DNA of 64,000 nucleotides from Mesorhizobium sp. BR1-1-16 (GTDB taxonomy: Bacteria > Pseudomonadota > Alphaproteobacteria > Rhizobiales > Kaistiaceae), in the NCBI RefSeq assembly GCF_020165495.1, contig NZ_JAIUIE010000005.1:1-64000 (forward strand), in the 5' to 3' direction. Shown here in pieces: positions 40,133 to 48,816 of the stretch. The notes beneath the pieces are model-generated. The model ran no database searches. It saw only the letters and a program-made list of their open reading frames with translations, and was not told where the DNA came from. Both the position numbers and the translations under genes were made by a program. How positions within the stretch are numbered: position 1 is the first letter of the stretch; every line of letters begins with the position of its first letter.

Positions 40133-42258
40133 ACTGGGAGCTGATATTCGGCCAGATCACCTGGAACTCCTTTGTTTTCGCCGGGGCGATCGAGAACCCC
40201 TCGCTCAGCGAGTTCATCGCCTCGGGCGCGGGAACGGTCGCGGTGCTGGGGGCGCTTGCCAGCGTCATCCTGTTGACCGTCAAGCGATGGTGGGTGCCGC
40301 TGTGGCGGGACTGGCTGACCAGCGTCGACCACAAGAAGGTCGGCATCATGTACATCGTCACAGCGCTGGTGATGTTCGCCCGCGCGGTCATCGAGGGCGC
40401 GCTGATGCGCGCCCAGCAGCTATCTGCCGTCGACAACAGCGGTTTCCTGTCGGCGGACCATTTCGGGCAGCTCTTCAGCACCCATGGCACGATCATGATC
40501 TTCTTCGTGGCCATGCCTTTCATCACCGGGCTGATGAACTACGTGATGCCGCTGCAGATCGGCGCACGCGACGTGTCCTTCCCGCTGCTCAACGCCATCT
40601 CGCTGATGCTGACGATCGCCGGCGCGATCCTGATCATGGTCTCGCTGGTGATCGGCCAGTTTTCCACCGGCGGCTGGACGGCCTATCCGCCCTTTACCGG
40701 AATCCATTTCAGTCCCGGCGAGGGTGTCGACTACTGGATCTGGGCGGTGTCGCTGGGCTCGATCGGCTCGACGCTGACGGGCCTCAACTTCGCCGTGACG
40801 ATCTACAAGAAGCGCTGCCCCGGCATGACGCTGTTCCGCATGCCGCTGTTCTGCTGGACGACGCTGTGCACCTCGATCCTCATGATCTTCGCGATGGCGC
40901 CGCTCACCGTCGCGACGGTCATGCTCGCCCTCGACCGCTATGCCGGCTTTCACTTCTTCACCAACGGCGCCGGCGGCAACATGATGAACTATGCGAACCT
41001 CTTCTGGCTGTTCGGCCATCCCGAGGTCTACATTCTCATCCTGCCGGCCTTCGGCGTCTGGTCCGAGGTGGTCTCCACCTTCTCCAGCAAGCGCATCTAC
41101 GGCTACACCTCGCTGGTCTACGCCACGATGTGCATCGCCGTACTCTCGTTTGCAGTGTGGCTGCATCACTTCTTCACCATGGGCCAGAGCGCCGATGTGA
41201 ATGCCGTCTTCGGTATCGCCACGATGGTGATCGGCGTGCCAACGGGTGTGAAAGTCTATGACTGGCTGCTGACCATGGTGGGCGGGCGCATCCGCTTCAC
41301 CACGTCGATGCTGTTCCATATCAACTTCCTGCTCACCTTCATTCTCGGCGGCATGACCGGCGTGCTGCTGGCCAATCCGGGCATCGACTTCCAGGTTCAC
41401 AACACGCTGTTCCTGGTGGCCCACTTCCACAACATGATCATTCCCGGCGTGTTGTTCGGGATGTTCGCAGCCGTGCAGTTCTGGTTCCCGAAAGCGTTCG
41501 GCTTCCGGCTGCATGAAGGTCTGGGACGAGCCTCGTTCTGGTGCTTCGCGCCGGGCTTCCTGCTGGCGTTCTTCCCGCTCTACTGGCTCGGAATGATGGG
41601 CGCCACGCGACGCACCTATATGTGGACGGATCCGGCCTATCTGCCCTGGCTCGCACTCGCCATGGCCGGCGCCGTCCTGATCCTCACCGGCTTCGGGCTC
41701 ATGGTGACGCAGATCGTGGTGTCGGTTCGCCGGCGCGCGGAGCTCGCCGCGCCGCTCGGCGACCCATGGGACGGGCGAGCGCTCGAATGGTCGATCCCCT
41801 CCCCGCCGCCGGCCTGGAACTTCGCCGTGCTGCCGGATGTGTCCTCGCGGGATCCGTTCTACGAGGCCAAGAAGGCCGGCACCGCCTATCGCTCGCCAGA
41901 GGCCTATGAGGATATCGAAGTGCCGCGCAACACCGCGACGGCGCCGCTGATCGGCCTGTTCGCCTGCGCCTGGGCCTTCGGGCTCGTCTGGCACATCTGG
42001 TGGCTGGTGGTGGTGTCCTTCGTGCTGATGTGGGCCGTGGTCATCGCGCGCTCCTTCGCGAGCGACACCGAGGAGACCGTTCCGGCCGCCATGGTGAAGG
42101 CGGCGAACGAGGCATTCCTCGCCGCTGTGCGTGCCACCCCTGGCGTGACACGCGACCAGGAGATGACCGCTGCCAATCGGGGCCGGGCCATCCCGGAAGG
42201 TTGGGAGGGCGGCGCCAGCATCCTGACCTCCGGCGCTGCCGTGGGGGTGTCGCGATGA
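40129..42258 (+). CDS. cyoB: cytochrome bo3 ubiquinol oxidase subunit I
   Basis: Catalytic, proton-pumping subunit, 709 residues with about 15 membrane helices. The copper B and tyrosine motif GHPEVYILI, the histidine pair HHFFTMG and the haem ligands AHFHNMI are intact. Of the four quinol-site residues known in the Escherichia coli enzyme (Arg71, Asp75, His98, Gln101), Arg, His and Gln are kept (ADHFGQLF), but the aspartate position is glutamate (RAVIEGALMRAQQ). The ATGA overlap with cyoA implies coupled translation. Confidence 0.97.
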   Translation: MNWELIFGQITWNSFVFAGAIENPSLSEFIASGAGTVAVLGALASVILLTVKRWWVPLWRDWLTSVDHKKVGIMYIVTALVMFARAVIEGALMRAQQLSAVDNSGFLSADHFGQLFSTHGTIMIFFVAMPFITGLMNYVMPLQIGARDVSFPLLNAISLMLTIAGAILIMVSLVIGQFSTGGWTAYPPFTGIHFSPGEGVDYWIWAVSLGSIGSTLTGLNFAVTIYKKRCPGMTLFRMPLFCWTTLCTSILMIFAMAPLTVATVMLALDRYAGFHFFTNGAGGNMMNYANLFWLFGHPEVYILILPAFGVWSEVVSTFSSKRIYGYTSLVYATMCIAVLSFAVWLHHFFTMGQSADVNAVFGIATMVIGVPTGVKVYDWLLTMVGGRIRFTTSMLFHINFLLTFILGGMTGVLLANPGIDFQVHNTLFLVAHFHNMIIPGVLFGMFAAVQFWFPKAFGFRLHEGLGRASFWCFAPGFLLAFFPLYWLGMMGATRRTYMWTDPAYLPWLALAMAGAVLILTGFGLMVTQIVVSVRRRAELAAPLGDPWDGRALEWSIPSPPPAWNFAVLPDVSSRDPFYEAKKAGTAYRSPEAYEDIEVPRNTATAPLIGLFACAWAFGLVWHIWWLVVVSFVLMWAVVIARSFASDTEETVPAAMVKAANEAFLAAVRATPGVTRDQEMTAANRGRAIPEGWEGGASILTSGAAVGVSR

Positions 42259-42887
42259 GCCTTTCCGACCGCCTCCATCCCGGCATCAACCTCGCCGGAA
42301 CAGATCCCGAAAGCCATGAAGCCGCGGAAGAGGTCCTGTTCGGCTTCTGGATCTTCCTGATGAGCGATCTGGTGCTGTTCGCAGTGCTGTTCGCGACCTA
42401 TGCCGCGATGAGCGTCCAGGGCATCGCCGCAGGTCCCGGTCCCGCGGAGGTCTTCGACCTGACCGCCGCCTTCCTGGAAACGCTGCTGCTGCTGCTCTCC
42501 AGCTTCGCCTTCGGTTTCGCTTTGCTGGCGATGAAATATCGTGAAAACCGGCGCAGCGTTCTGGCCTGGCTCCTCGTCACCGGGATACTCGGCCTCGCCT
42601 TTGTCGGCATGGAACTGCACGACTATTATGTGATGGTCACCGCGCATGGCGCGACCCCGCAGGTGAGCGGCTTCCTCTCGGCCTATTATCTCCTGACCGG
42701 CACGCACGCGCTGCATGTGTCATCGGGGCTCGTATGGATGGCGATCATGGCGATCCAGGTCGCGATGTTCGGCTTCGACAAGCGGGTAAAACTGCGCCTG
42801 ATGCGGCTCGCTCTGTTCTGGCACATGCTCGACGTGGTCTGGATCGGCATCTTCACCTTTGTCTACCTGTTCGGGGTCACGTCATGA
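42255..42887 (+). CDS. cyoC: cytochrome bo3 ubiquinol oxidase subunit III
   Basis: A 210-residue membrane subunit with five helices, supporting the catalytic subunit. Family marks are EEVLFGFWIFLMSDLVLFAV near residue 25, YYLLTGTHALHVSSGLVWM near residue 140, and FWHMLDVVWIGIFTFVYLFG at the C-terminus. The start overlaps the cyoB stop (ATGA) and the stop overlaps the cyoD start in the same way. Confidence 0.96.
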   Translation: MSLSDRLHPGINLAGTDPESHEAAEEVLFGFWIFLMSDLVLFAVLFATYAAMSVQGIAAGPGPAEVFDLTAAFLETLLLLLSSFAFGFALLAMKYRENRRSVLAWLLVTGILGLAFVGMELHDYYVMVTAHGATPQVSGFLSAYYLLTGTHALHVSSGLVWMAIMAIQVAMFGFDKRVKLRLMRLALFWHMLDVVWIGIFTFVYLFGVTS

Positions 42888-43228
42888 GCAACCGGGTTCC
42901 CGCCGACATCGTACCGGGCGCCTATGCGGAGGAGCGCCGCGAGCGGCTCAGCTATGTGATCGGCCTCGTCCTGGCGCTGGCGCTGACGGCCGGCGCCTTC
43001 GCGGTGGTCGGGCTGGGCCTGCTGAGCGGAGGCGCCGCGCTCGCCGTGCTGGGGCTGCTCGCCTTCATCCAGGCGGTCGTGCACCTGCGCTTCTTCCTGC
43101 ATATCGATCTCGAGCGCTCGCATCGCGACGACCTGATGCTGATCCTGTTCACAGTGCTGATCCTGCTCATCATGGTGTCGGGCACGGTCTGGATCCTCTA
43201 CGATCAGCACGTCCGAATGATGCCCTGA
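42884..43228 (+). CDS. cyoD: cytochrome bo3 ubiquinol oxidase subunit IV
   Basis: A 114-residue small subunit with three membrane helices. YVIGLVLALALTAGAFAVV begins near residue 20, and VVHLRFFLHIDLERSHRDDL near residue 65 is the family signature. It closes the cyo operon: no haem O synthase (cyoE) follows in this window, so farnesylation of haem must be encoded elsewhere. Confidence 0.94.
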   Translation: MSNRVPADIVPGAYAEERRERLSYVIGLVLALALTAGAFAVVGLGLLSGGAALAVLGLLAFIQAVVHLRFFLHIDLERSHRDDLMLILFTVLILLIMVSGTVWILYDQHVRMMP

Positions 43229-43368
43229 GTGTCGCGCTTCTAGCCTCGGCCAAAAAGCGGATCACCCTGGATTGACGGGCAAAGTCGATCTGGTAACGTT
43301 TGGCTCTACCGAGTTCAACGACGGCCATTGGGGCCAGACACCTCCGGGATATCTGGAGGGGTCACCCC

Positions 43369-44415
43369 ATGTCGTTCAACGTTCCCACCATAGACATCAG
43401 CGCTTATGTCGAGCATCGCTCCGAAGATGAGCGGGCTGCCGTCGCTGCAGCGCTTGACGTGGCCTGTCGGGAAGTCGGGTTCATGCAGGTCGTCGGCCAC
43501 GGGGTTGCACCTGCGGTGCAAGCCGGCCTCGCATCGGCGCTGGACGACTTCTTCGGCCTGACGCTCGACGAGAAGAAGCAATATCGGGTGCCGGATTCGA
43601 ACCGCGGCTACAGCCCACCCAAGAGCGAGTCCCTGTCGCTGAGCCTCGGGGTGGAATCGGCGAGCCGGATGAACGACTTCTTCGAAGCGTTCAACATCGG
43701 CGCGGAAGCCCGGTCCTTTCCCCATCTCGCTCTCGACGAGCGCGACTATGGCATCAACCTGTGGCCGCGCCTGCCGGATTTCGAGGCCCGCGTCAGCAGC
43801 TATTTCGGCGAGGCCCAACGGGTCGCGCGCACCCTGACCAGGATCTTCGCCGATGCGCTGGGGGCTGGGCCGCATTACTTCGACGCCCTCACCGACCATT
43901 CGATCGATGTGCTGCGCATGAACAACTATGCCCTGCCGCCGGGCACCGACATCAGCCTGGACGGCGACCTGACCGGCATGGGCGAACACACCGATTTCGG
44001 CATCGTCACCGTCCTCTGGGCCGATCAGGTGGCGGGGCTGCAGGTGCTGGACCGGGATGGCCTGTGGCACGACGTCATGCCGGCCGAAGGCGCACTGCTG
44101 GTCAATCTCGGCGATCTGACCGCCCGCATGACCAATGACCGCTGGATGTCGACGCTGCACCGCGTCAAGCCGCCTGTGGTGAACGGCACCATCAGGCGGC
44201 GCCGCTCCGTCGCATTCTTCCACGACGGCAATGCCGATGCAGTGGTCAGCACGCTCGATCGCCTGCTGGATCTTGGCGACGGCCTCGCCTATGAGCCCAT
44301 CACCGTGCGCGACCACGTGGCCGCCAAGCTGGCCGGCTCGCGCCAGGGCCGCAAAAACCTCGCCGCTGTCCGCGAAGCGGCGCGCGTCCTCGCCTCGGCA
44401 GGGCGACAGGCATGA
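43369..44415 (+). CDS. isopenicillin N synthase-type 2-oxoglutarate/Fe(II) dioxygenase
   Basis: A 348-residue non-haem iron oxygenase. The iron triad is visible as HTD in MGEHTDFGIVTVLW near residue 207 and H in STLHRVKPP near residue 265; the 2-oxoglutarate-binding RxS is in RRRSVAFF near residue 280. The N-terminal helix-rich part (VPTIDISAYV) is typical. It overlaps the next hydrolase gene by 4 bp (ATGA), so the two act in one pathway, probably oxidation then ester or ring cleavage of a small molecule. Substrate unknown. Confidence 0.9.
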   Translation: MSFNVPTIDISAYVEHRSEDERAAVAAALDVACREVGFMQVVGHGVAPAVQAGLASALDDFFGLTLDEKKQYRVPDSNRGYSPPKSESLSLSLGVESASRMNDFFEAFNIGAEARSFPHLALDERDYGINLWPRLPDFEARVSSYFGEAQRVARTLTRIFADALGAGPHYFDALTDHSIDVLRMNNYALPPGTDISLDGDLTGMGEHTDFGIVTVLWADQVAGLQVLDRDGLWHDVMPAEGALLVNLGDLTARMTNDRWMSTLHRVKPPVVNGTIRRRRSVAFFHDGNADAVVSTLDRLLDLGDGLAYEPITVRDHVAAKLAGSRQGRKNLAAVREAARVLASAGRQA

Positions 44416-45167
44416 GCCGCCCCGCCTTTCTGCTGCTGCATGGCGCCTGGGCTGGCCGGTGGGTGTGGGATGCCGTGGCGCCGCTTCTCGGCGCGGCCGG
44501 CCATGCCGTTATTGCGCCGGACCTGCCCGGAAGGGCTCCCTGGGCCGATGGCGACGGCGTCACGGTAAGCGACATGGTGGACCATGCGCTGGCGGCGCTC
44601 TCCGGGATGGAGGGCCCCCTTATCGTCGTCGGCCATTCTGGGGGTGGCATCGTCGCCACCATGGTCGCGGAACGGCTGGTAGCCCGGCAACCCGGCAGCG
44701 CGGCCGGGCTGGTCTACCTCGCCGGAATGATGCTGCCGAGCGGCATGGCATTCCCCGAAGCGTGCACGATAGCCGGCGCGCCGCCTCCGCAGGGCATCGA
44801 GCCGTTCCTGACGCCCACGGCCGACGGCTTGGGGACGTGGGTGCCCCCGGATGCCGCCGAGGACATCTTCTTCCAATGCGCCGATCCTGCCGCCGCCCGC
44901 GCCGCGGCCTCCCGGCTCAATGCGCAGCTGAATACCAGCTGGATGATCGCGCCGCACTGGACCGCCGAGGGCGCGGGAACGGTGCAGCGCCTCTATATCG
45001 AAGCGCTGCAGGACCGCTCCGTGCCCATAACCGTTCAGCGCACCATGCAGCGCCTCGTGCCGGGGGCGCGGATCGCCACCCTCGACACCGACCATGCGCC
45101 GCAACTGTCCTGCACGGATCGCGTGGCAGCGATATTGCGCGATTTTGCCGGCAGCCACTTGGAATGA
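44412..45167 (+). CDS. alpha/beta hydrolase
   Basis: A 251-residue alpha/beta hydrolase of the plant esterase or salicylate-esterase-like type. The oxyanion region FLLLHGAWAGRWVWD is at residues 5-20, the nucleophile S in VVGHSGGGIVATMV near residue 77, and the acid and base near the C-terminus (TLDTDHAPQLS carries the histidine). It is coupled to the preceding dioxygenase by a 4-bp overlap. Likely an esterase or lactonase in that small pathway. Confidence 0.86.
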   Translation: MSRPAFLLLHGAWAGRWVWDAVAPLLGAAGHAVIAPDLPGRAPWADGDGVTVSDMVDHALAALSGMEGPLIVVGHSGGGIVATMVAERLVARQPGSAAGLVYLAGMMLPSGMAFPEACTIAGAPPPQGIEPFLTPTADGLGTWVPPDAAEDIFFQCADPAAARAAASRLNAQLNTSWMIAPHWTAEGAGTVQRLYIEALQDRSVPITVQRTMQRLVPGARIATLDTDHAPQLSCTDRVAAILRDFAGSHLE

Positions 45168-45666
45168 GGCAACCTCCTCCCGACGCGGCAAACGAACGCG
45201 GCGCAATTTGCTCGATCAATCAGACCTGGGCCTGGCCGCCGTTGACAAAGTCAGATTGGGCGCTCGTGATTGATCGCGATGGAGATAGCATCGGCGGATG
45301 AGTACCGGTTTGTGCCCAGTCTACCTTTTTAGGCGCTCCGGCTTCGCTCCGTCTGGCGATACCGTGGTCAGTGTTGCCCCTTTGGACCGGGTTGTTGCGG
45401 TCTATGGTAAAGGAGGCGTCGTTGGCGAAGGCGGCCTGTCTTCCTCGTTCGGCGGTGCAGCGGTCTTCAAGAACGATGCCTCTGGAGCATGCTTCATCGG
45501 CGTATGGGGAGCGCGTAACGCTTCTCGGTTTCGCAGTGAACTTCGCGCTCACATGCCAATCGATGTCATCAAGGAAGCGCCAGACGCCCGACTTGCTTTC
45601 TGGGGCGTGCGATCGCGCCATCGTCCTGTTGGCGGTCCTTCTTGAGGTTTCGAAGCACAGGTCAAC
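45168..45666. other. 500-bp stretch without a supported gene
   Basis: Short overlapping frames exist on both strands, but none has a ribosome site, a signal peptide or a family I recognise. Its composition is less GC-rich than its neighbours. It could be a decayed mobile or coding remnant at the edge of the accessory region. Confidence 0.4.
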
Positions 45667-46581
45667 CTATTGACCCTCCCTTTGGGCAGCGGATGCATGC
45701 GCCCGAGAGTAGGTCATCGGAGGCGTTCCCACGCTTCTGGCAAACGCGACGCTGAATGTGCTCTGCGAGCTGTAGCCTACACGCGCCGCGATCTGTCCAA
45801 CGTTAAGCTTGTCGTTGCGCAGATGGTCTTTGGCGAGTGCCATGCGCCAGTTGAGCAGATACTCCATCGGCGCAACGCCGACCTCGCGCTTGAAGCGATC
45901 GAAAAATGTGGATCGCGAGAGCGCGGCCTCCTTAGCTAAGTCGCCGACCGTCCACGCTTTCGCGGGCTCGCCGTGAATGCAGCGCAACGCCGCCGCGACG
46001 CGCTCGTCCGCCAGTCCACGTAGAAGCCCGGGCGTTGCGATCCCTCCGGTCATCGTGCGAAACGCCTCGATCAGCAGAACCTCGAGAAGTCGCATGAGGA
46101 CGATGTCGCGACCGGGACGAGCGGCGCGGGCTTCATCGCTCAAGAGCTGCACCAGTGTCGTCAGACGCTGCTCGCCGCGCACAACGACCAGCCTTGGCAG
46201 CAGCGAAACGAGCAGAGCCGCGTCGTTGGCACCAAACGTACAGTAACCGATCAGCATGCGCGTATCGGGTTCGCCCGGCTCGCCCAGATGAAATACCCCC
46301 GGACGGACCTCGGTTGGCACCAGTGCCAAAATATCGGAAGGCGTGTTTGGACCGGCGACTGTGAATTCGTAGGTCGCCGGGATCAGCACGAAGTCCCCGG
46401 CAGACATCGTCACCGGCGGGGAGCCGACCACCGTCAGCTCTACTTCACCCTCAAGCAGGGCCGCATAAAAAGGGCCCTCGCGGGGTGGAGAGACGGCCCA
46501 CGGGCGTCTGGCAGTGACGAACTTCGAGAAAGAGGCGCGCGGCTGCAGCAGGCCGACTATTTGGGCAAGGGGGTCGATCAA
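45667..46581 (-). CDS. AraC-family transcriptional regulator with cupin domain
   Basis: A 304-residue regulator. The N-terminal cupin-type sensor (FYAALLEGEVELTV, then AGDFVLIPATYEFTV) covers residues 30-190. The C-terminal AraC helix-turn-helix pair is at residues 205-300 (WTVGDLAKEAALSRSTFFDR and VGQIAARVGYSSQSTFS). It is divergent from the SDR gene at 46676, with 94 bp between. Regulators of this type commonly activate the divergent dehydrogenase in response to an aldehyde or other small molecule. Confidence 0.9.
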   Translation of the reverse strand: MIDPLAQIVGLLQPRASFSKFVTARRPWAVSPPREGPFYAALLEGEVELTVVGSPPVTMSAGDFVLIPATYEFTVAGPNTPSDILALVPTEVRPGVFHLGEPGEPDTRMLIGYCTFGANDAALLVSLLPRLVVVRGEQRLTTLVQLLSDEARAARPGRDIVLMRLLEVLLIEAFRTMTGGIATPGLLRGLADERVAAALRCIHGEPAKAWTVGDLAKEAALSRSTFFDRFKREVGVAPMEYLLNWRMALAKDHLRNDKLNVGQIAARVGYSSQSTFSVAFARSVGTPPMTYSRAHASAAQREGQ

Positions 46582-46675
46582 TGTCGGACGATCTCAAACG
46601 ATGTGCGGACAGAAGCACATAGCACGTCTGGCACCCTAGGCCTAATCTCCTTAAGACAATCAAAGGAGACTTGCT

Positions 46676-47431
46676 ATGAAAACCGTTCTCATCACCGGGG
46701 CATCGACTGGCTTCGGCCGCGAGACCGCAGCCTATTTCCTCGCGCAAGGGTGGAACGTCATCGCCACGATGCGCGATCCTGCCACCAACGCACTGCCTGC
46801 TTCTGATCGACTGCGCGTCCTGCCGCTGGATGTCACCGATGCGACCAGTATTCGCGATGCGGTCGCCGAAGCGGGGCCTATTGACGTCCTGGTGAACAAT
46901 GCGGGTATTGGCTGGCTGAACACCGTCGAAGGCACCTCAATGCAGATGGTGCGCCACATATTCGAGACGAACACTTTCTCGACGATCGCAATGATGCAGG
47001 CTGTACTGCCCGGCATGCGCGAGCGTCGCCGGGGAGTGATCATCAACGTCAGTTCCAGCGTGACGATCAAGCCGCTGCCTCTTCTTTCCGTTTACCGGGC
47101 GAGCAAGGCGGCGGTGAACGCGTTCAGCGAGGCGGCCGCGCTGGAACTGGCGGAATTCGGTATCCGGATATCGACGATCCTGCCCGGTGCGGCCCCCACT
47201 ACGCATTTCGGTAGCACCGCGCGGGCGCGGATCGAGGAGAATGGCGGGTTTCCCGATGCCTATGCGCATTTCGCCGAACAGACGATCGCTGGCATGCAGC
47301 AGGCCGCGAGCGGCCCGGTAACGACCGCGCAGGATGTTGCCGAAGCGGTGTTCCAGGCCGCCACCGATACTCAATCGCCGGCAACACTACCGGCCGGCGC
47401 AGATGCAAAGAGCTGGTTCGCTGGGCGCTGA
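46676..47431 (+). CDS. SDR family NAD(P)-dependent oxidoreductase
   Basis: A 251-residue short-chain dehydrogenase. The cofactor motif TGASTGFGRETA is at residues 7-18, NNAGIGWL near residue 80, the catalytic serine in INVSSSV near residue 130, and the YxxxK in YRASKAAVNAF near residue 143. The ribosome site AAAGGAG is strong. It is divergent from the AraC regulator. Preference for NADP over NAD and the substrate are not clear. Confidence 0.92.
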   Translation: MKTVLITGASTGFGRETAAYFLAQGWNVIATMRDPATNALPASDRLRVLPLDVTDATSIRDAVAEAGPIDVLVNNAGIGWLNTVEGTSMQMVRHIFETNTFSTIAMMQAVLPGMRERRRGVIINVSSSVTIKPLPLLSVYRASKAAVNAFSEAAALELAEFGIRISTILPGAAPTTHFGSTARARIEENGGFPDAYAHFAEQTIAGMQQAASGPVTTAQDVAEAVFQAATDTQSPATLPAGADAKSWFAGR

Positions 47432-47549
47432 GCCTGCGACTTCCGGGCGCGCTGTGACGTTAGGAGGCCCAAAACCAGGCCGGACAGACAAACTTGCGCA
47501 GCGCCGGCCGAGAACCGCGGCTTGCCGCCGACCGTTGCCCCGAACCGGA

Positions 47550-47908
47550 CCGTCCGGTCGCGGCTTCGGTCCGCGAGCCCGCACGGGCAGCCATGCTCAC
47601 GGCCCTCATGGACGGTCGCGCATTGACGGCGAGCGAACTGGCACCAGTCGCCATCACTTGGCGGGCCAGCCCGCAGGCCGTTACCGTGGCCGATCGGTCA
47701 GTTACCGGATGGGCCGGCTTGAAACGCTTGAAAGATGCCGCGTCGAGTCGGAGCGCGAGAACGAGCGGCGCGTCGTCCATCCGGTCGCCGACAGAGTGTC
47801 GAACTCCGCCCCCCAGACGCACGCGGTCCGAAAGTTGCTGCGGATGGCGCGCGCCGTGCCGCGCGATCGGCTGCCGTGCCGCTTGGTCGCAAGGCCGGCG
47901 GCGAACTC
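47550..47908 (+). pseudogene. decayed ArsR-type regulator remnant
   Basis: The stretch 47557-47643 encodes REPARAAMLTALMDGRALTA, then SELA, which matches the first helices of ArsR winged-helix regulators. Homology-like pieces then move to another frame: RHHLAGQPAG resembles the recognition helix and linker, and THAVRKLLRMAR resembles the C-terminal part. No single frame carries the whole domain, and no usable start is seen, so I call it a frameshifted remnant. The evidence is pattern memory only. Confidence 0.45.
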
Positions 47909-47909
47909 A

Positions 47910-48560
47910 TCAGCGCAGTAGGCCGTCCAGATCGAAATCGTCCCAGCCTTTCAGCGGCGTCTTCTCCTGGCCAGCGCGGCCCTCAGCCTTCGCGTTATCC
48001 GGCAGCTTGCCGGACTTCTTCAGCGCGGCCTTCTGCCGGCCGCGCCGGCGGTTCTCGGCCGCCGCCAGCGCGTCCTCCTCGCGCCAGATGTCCGGCAGGT
48101 TGCGGTCGAGGATGTCTTCGATGTGGCGCGGCTCGAAGACATGGAAGGTGATCTTTCGCGCGCGGCCGCGCAGCTTCACCGTCCGGGTGCCGGCGCTCTG
48201 CAGCCGACCGTCCTTCAGCCAGCGGTGTCGCTCGGCCGTCTTGATTGAAAGGATGTCTTCGATCTCGCGCGGGATGATCGGCAGATCCTCGATGCCGGAC
48301 AGTGTTCGAATGATGATGGCGGCCGTGGCCGCATGAGGATCGGGATCGTCTTCCGGGACGCGCAGCACAAGTGCGCCGGCTTCCACGTCGACCAGTCTCC
48401 GCTCGATAAACGACAGCTGAGCCCGCACCTCGAGCAGGATACCCCGCGTCCGGACAGCGGATCCCAACGTAGCCGCCGTCGACAAAGGCCATTGCTGGAC
48501 AAGTCGGGTGGGGACTTTCGGCTTGGACGAGCGCGGCATGGACTTGAAATGGCGATGCAC
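47910..48560 (-). CDS. hypothetical protein with possible winged-helix segment
   Basis: A 216-residue charged, soluble protein that I do not recognise. Residues 100-150 (IEDILSIKTAERHRWLKDGR and ITFHVFEPRHIEDILDR) read like a MerR- or excisionase-type winged helix, with two repeated IEDIL helices. The C-terminal 50 residues are lysine- and arginine-rich (ENRRRGRQKAALKKSGK). The GTG start has GAAGGGG upstream. It lies among decayed genes in the accessory region, so a plasmid or island control function is possible but unproven. Confidence 0.6.
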   Translation of the reverse strand: MHRHFKSMPRSSKPKVPTRLVQQWPLSTAATLGSAVRTRGILLEVRAQLSFIERRLVDVEAGALVLRVPEDDPDPHAATAAIIIRTLSGIEDLPIIPREIEDILSIKTAERHRWLKDGRLQSAGTRTVKLRGRARKITFHVFEPRHIEDILDRNLPDIWREEDALAAAENRRRGRQKAALKKSGKLPDNAKAEGRAGQEKTPLKGWDDFDLDGLLR

Positions 48561-48816
48561 ATCGACCCCTTCAACCAGTTCGGCCGCGCTCCGCCTACTG
48601 CGGGAGGGTCTTCCAGCAAGGTCGAGTTGGGAAGGAGGCTACGGCAGCACTCGGGCGTCCAGATGCGGCTCGGTCGCTCGCAGACCGGGAACGCAGTGCG
48701 CGATAGCGAGGTCGCACGCTTGGCGCACCATTCTCGCAGCCGCTTCTTCGCATGGAAACTGCTGCTTTATGCCGATCGTGGACAGGGCCGCGAGATAGAA
48801 AGCATCAGATCTCCAT
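48561..48816. other. short intergenic stretch without a gene
   Basis: About 255 bp between the hypothetical protein and the broken SDR. No frame is convincing on either strand. Confidence 0.4.

Noticed and set aside
47494-48336. 280-codon plus-strand frame as an intact gene
   Set aside because: Only its first 30-60 residues look like a known domain (ArsR); the rest is arginine- and serine-rich shadow of the minus-strand gene.
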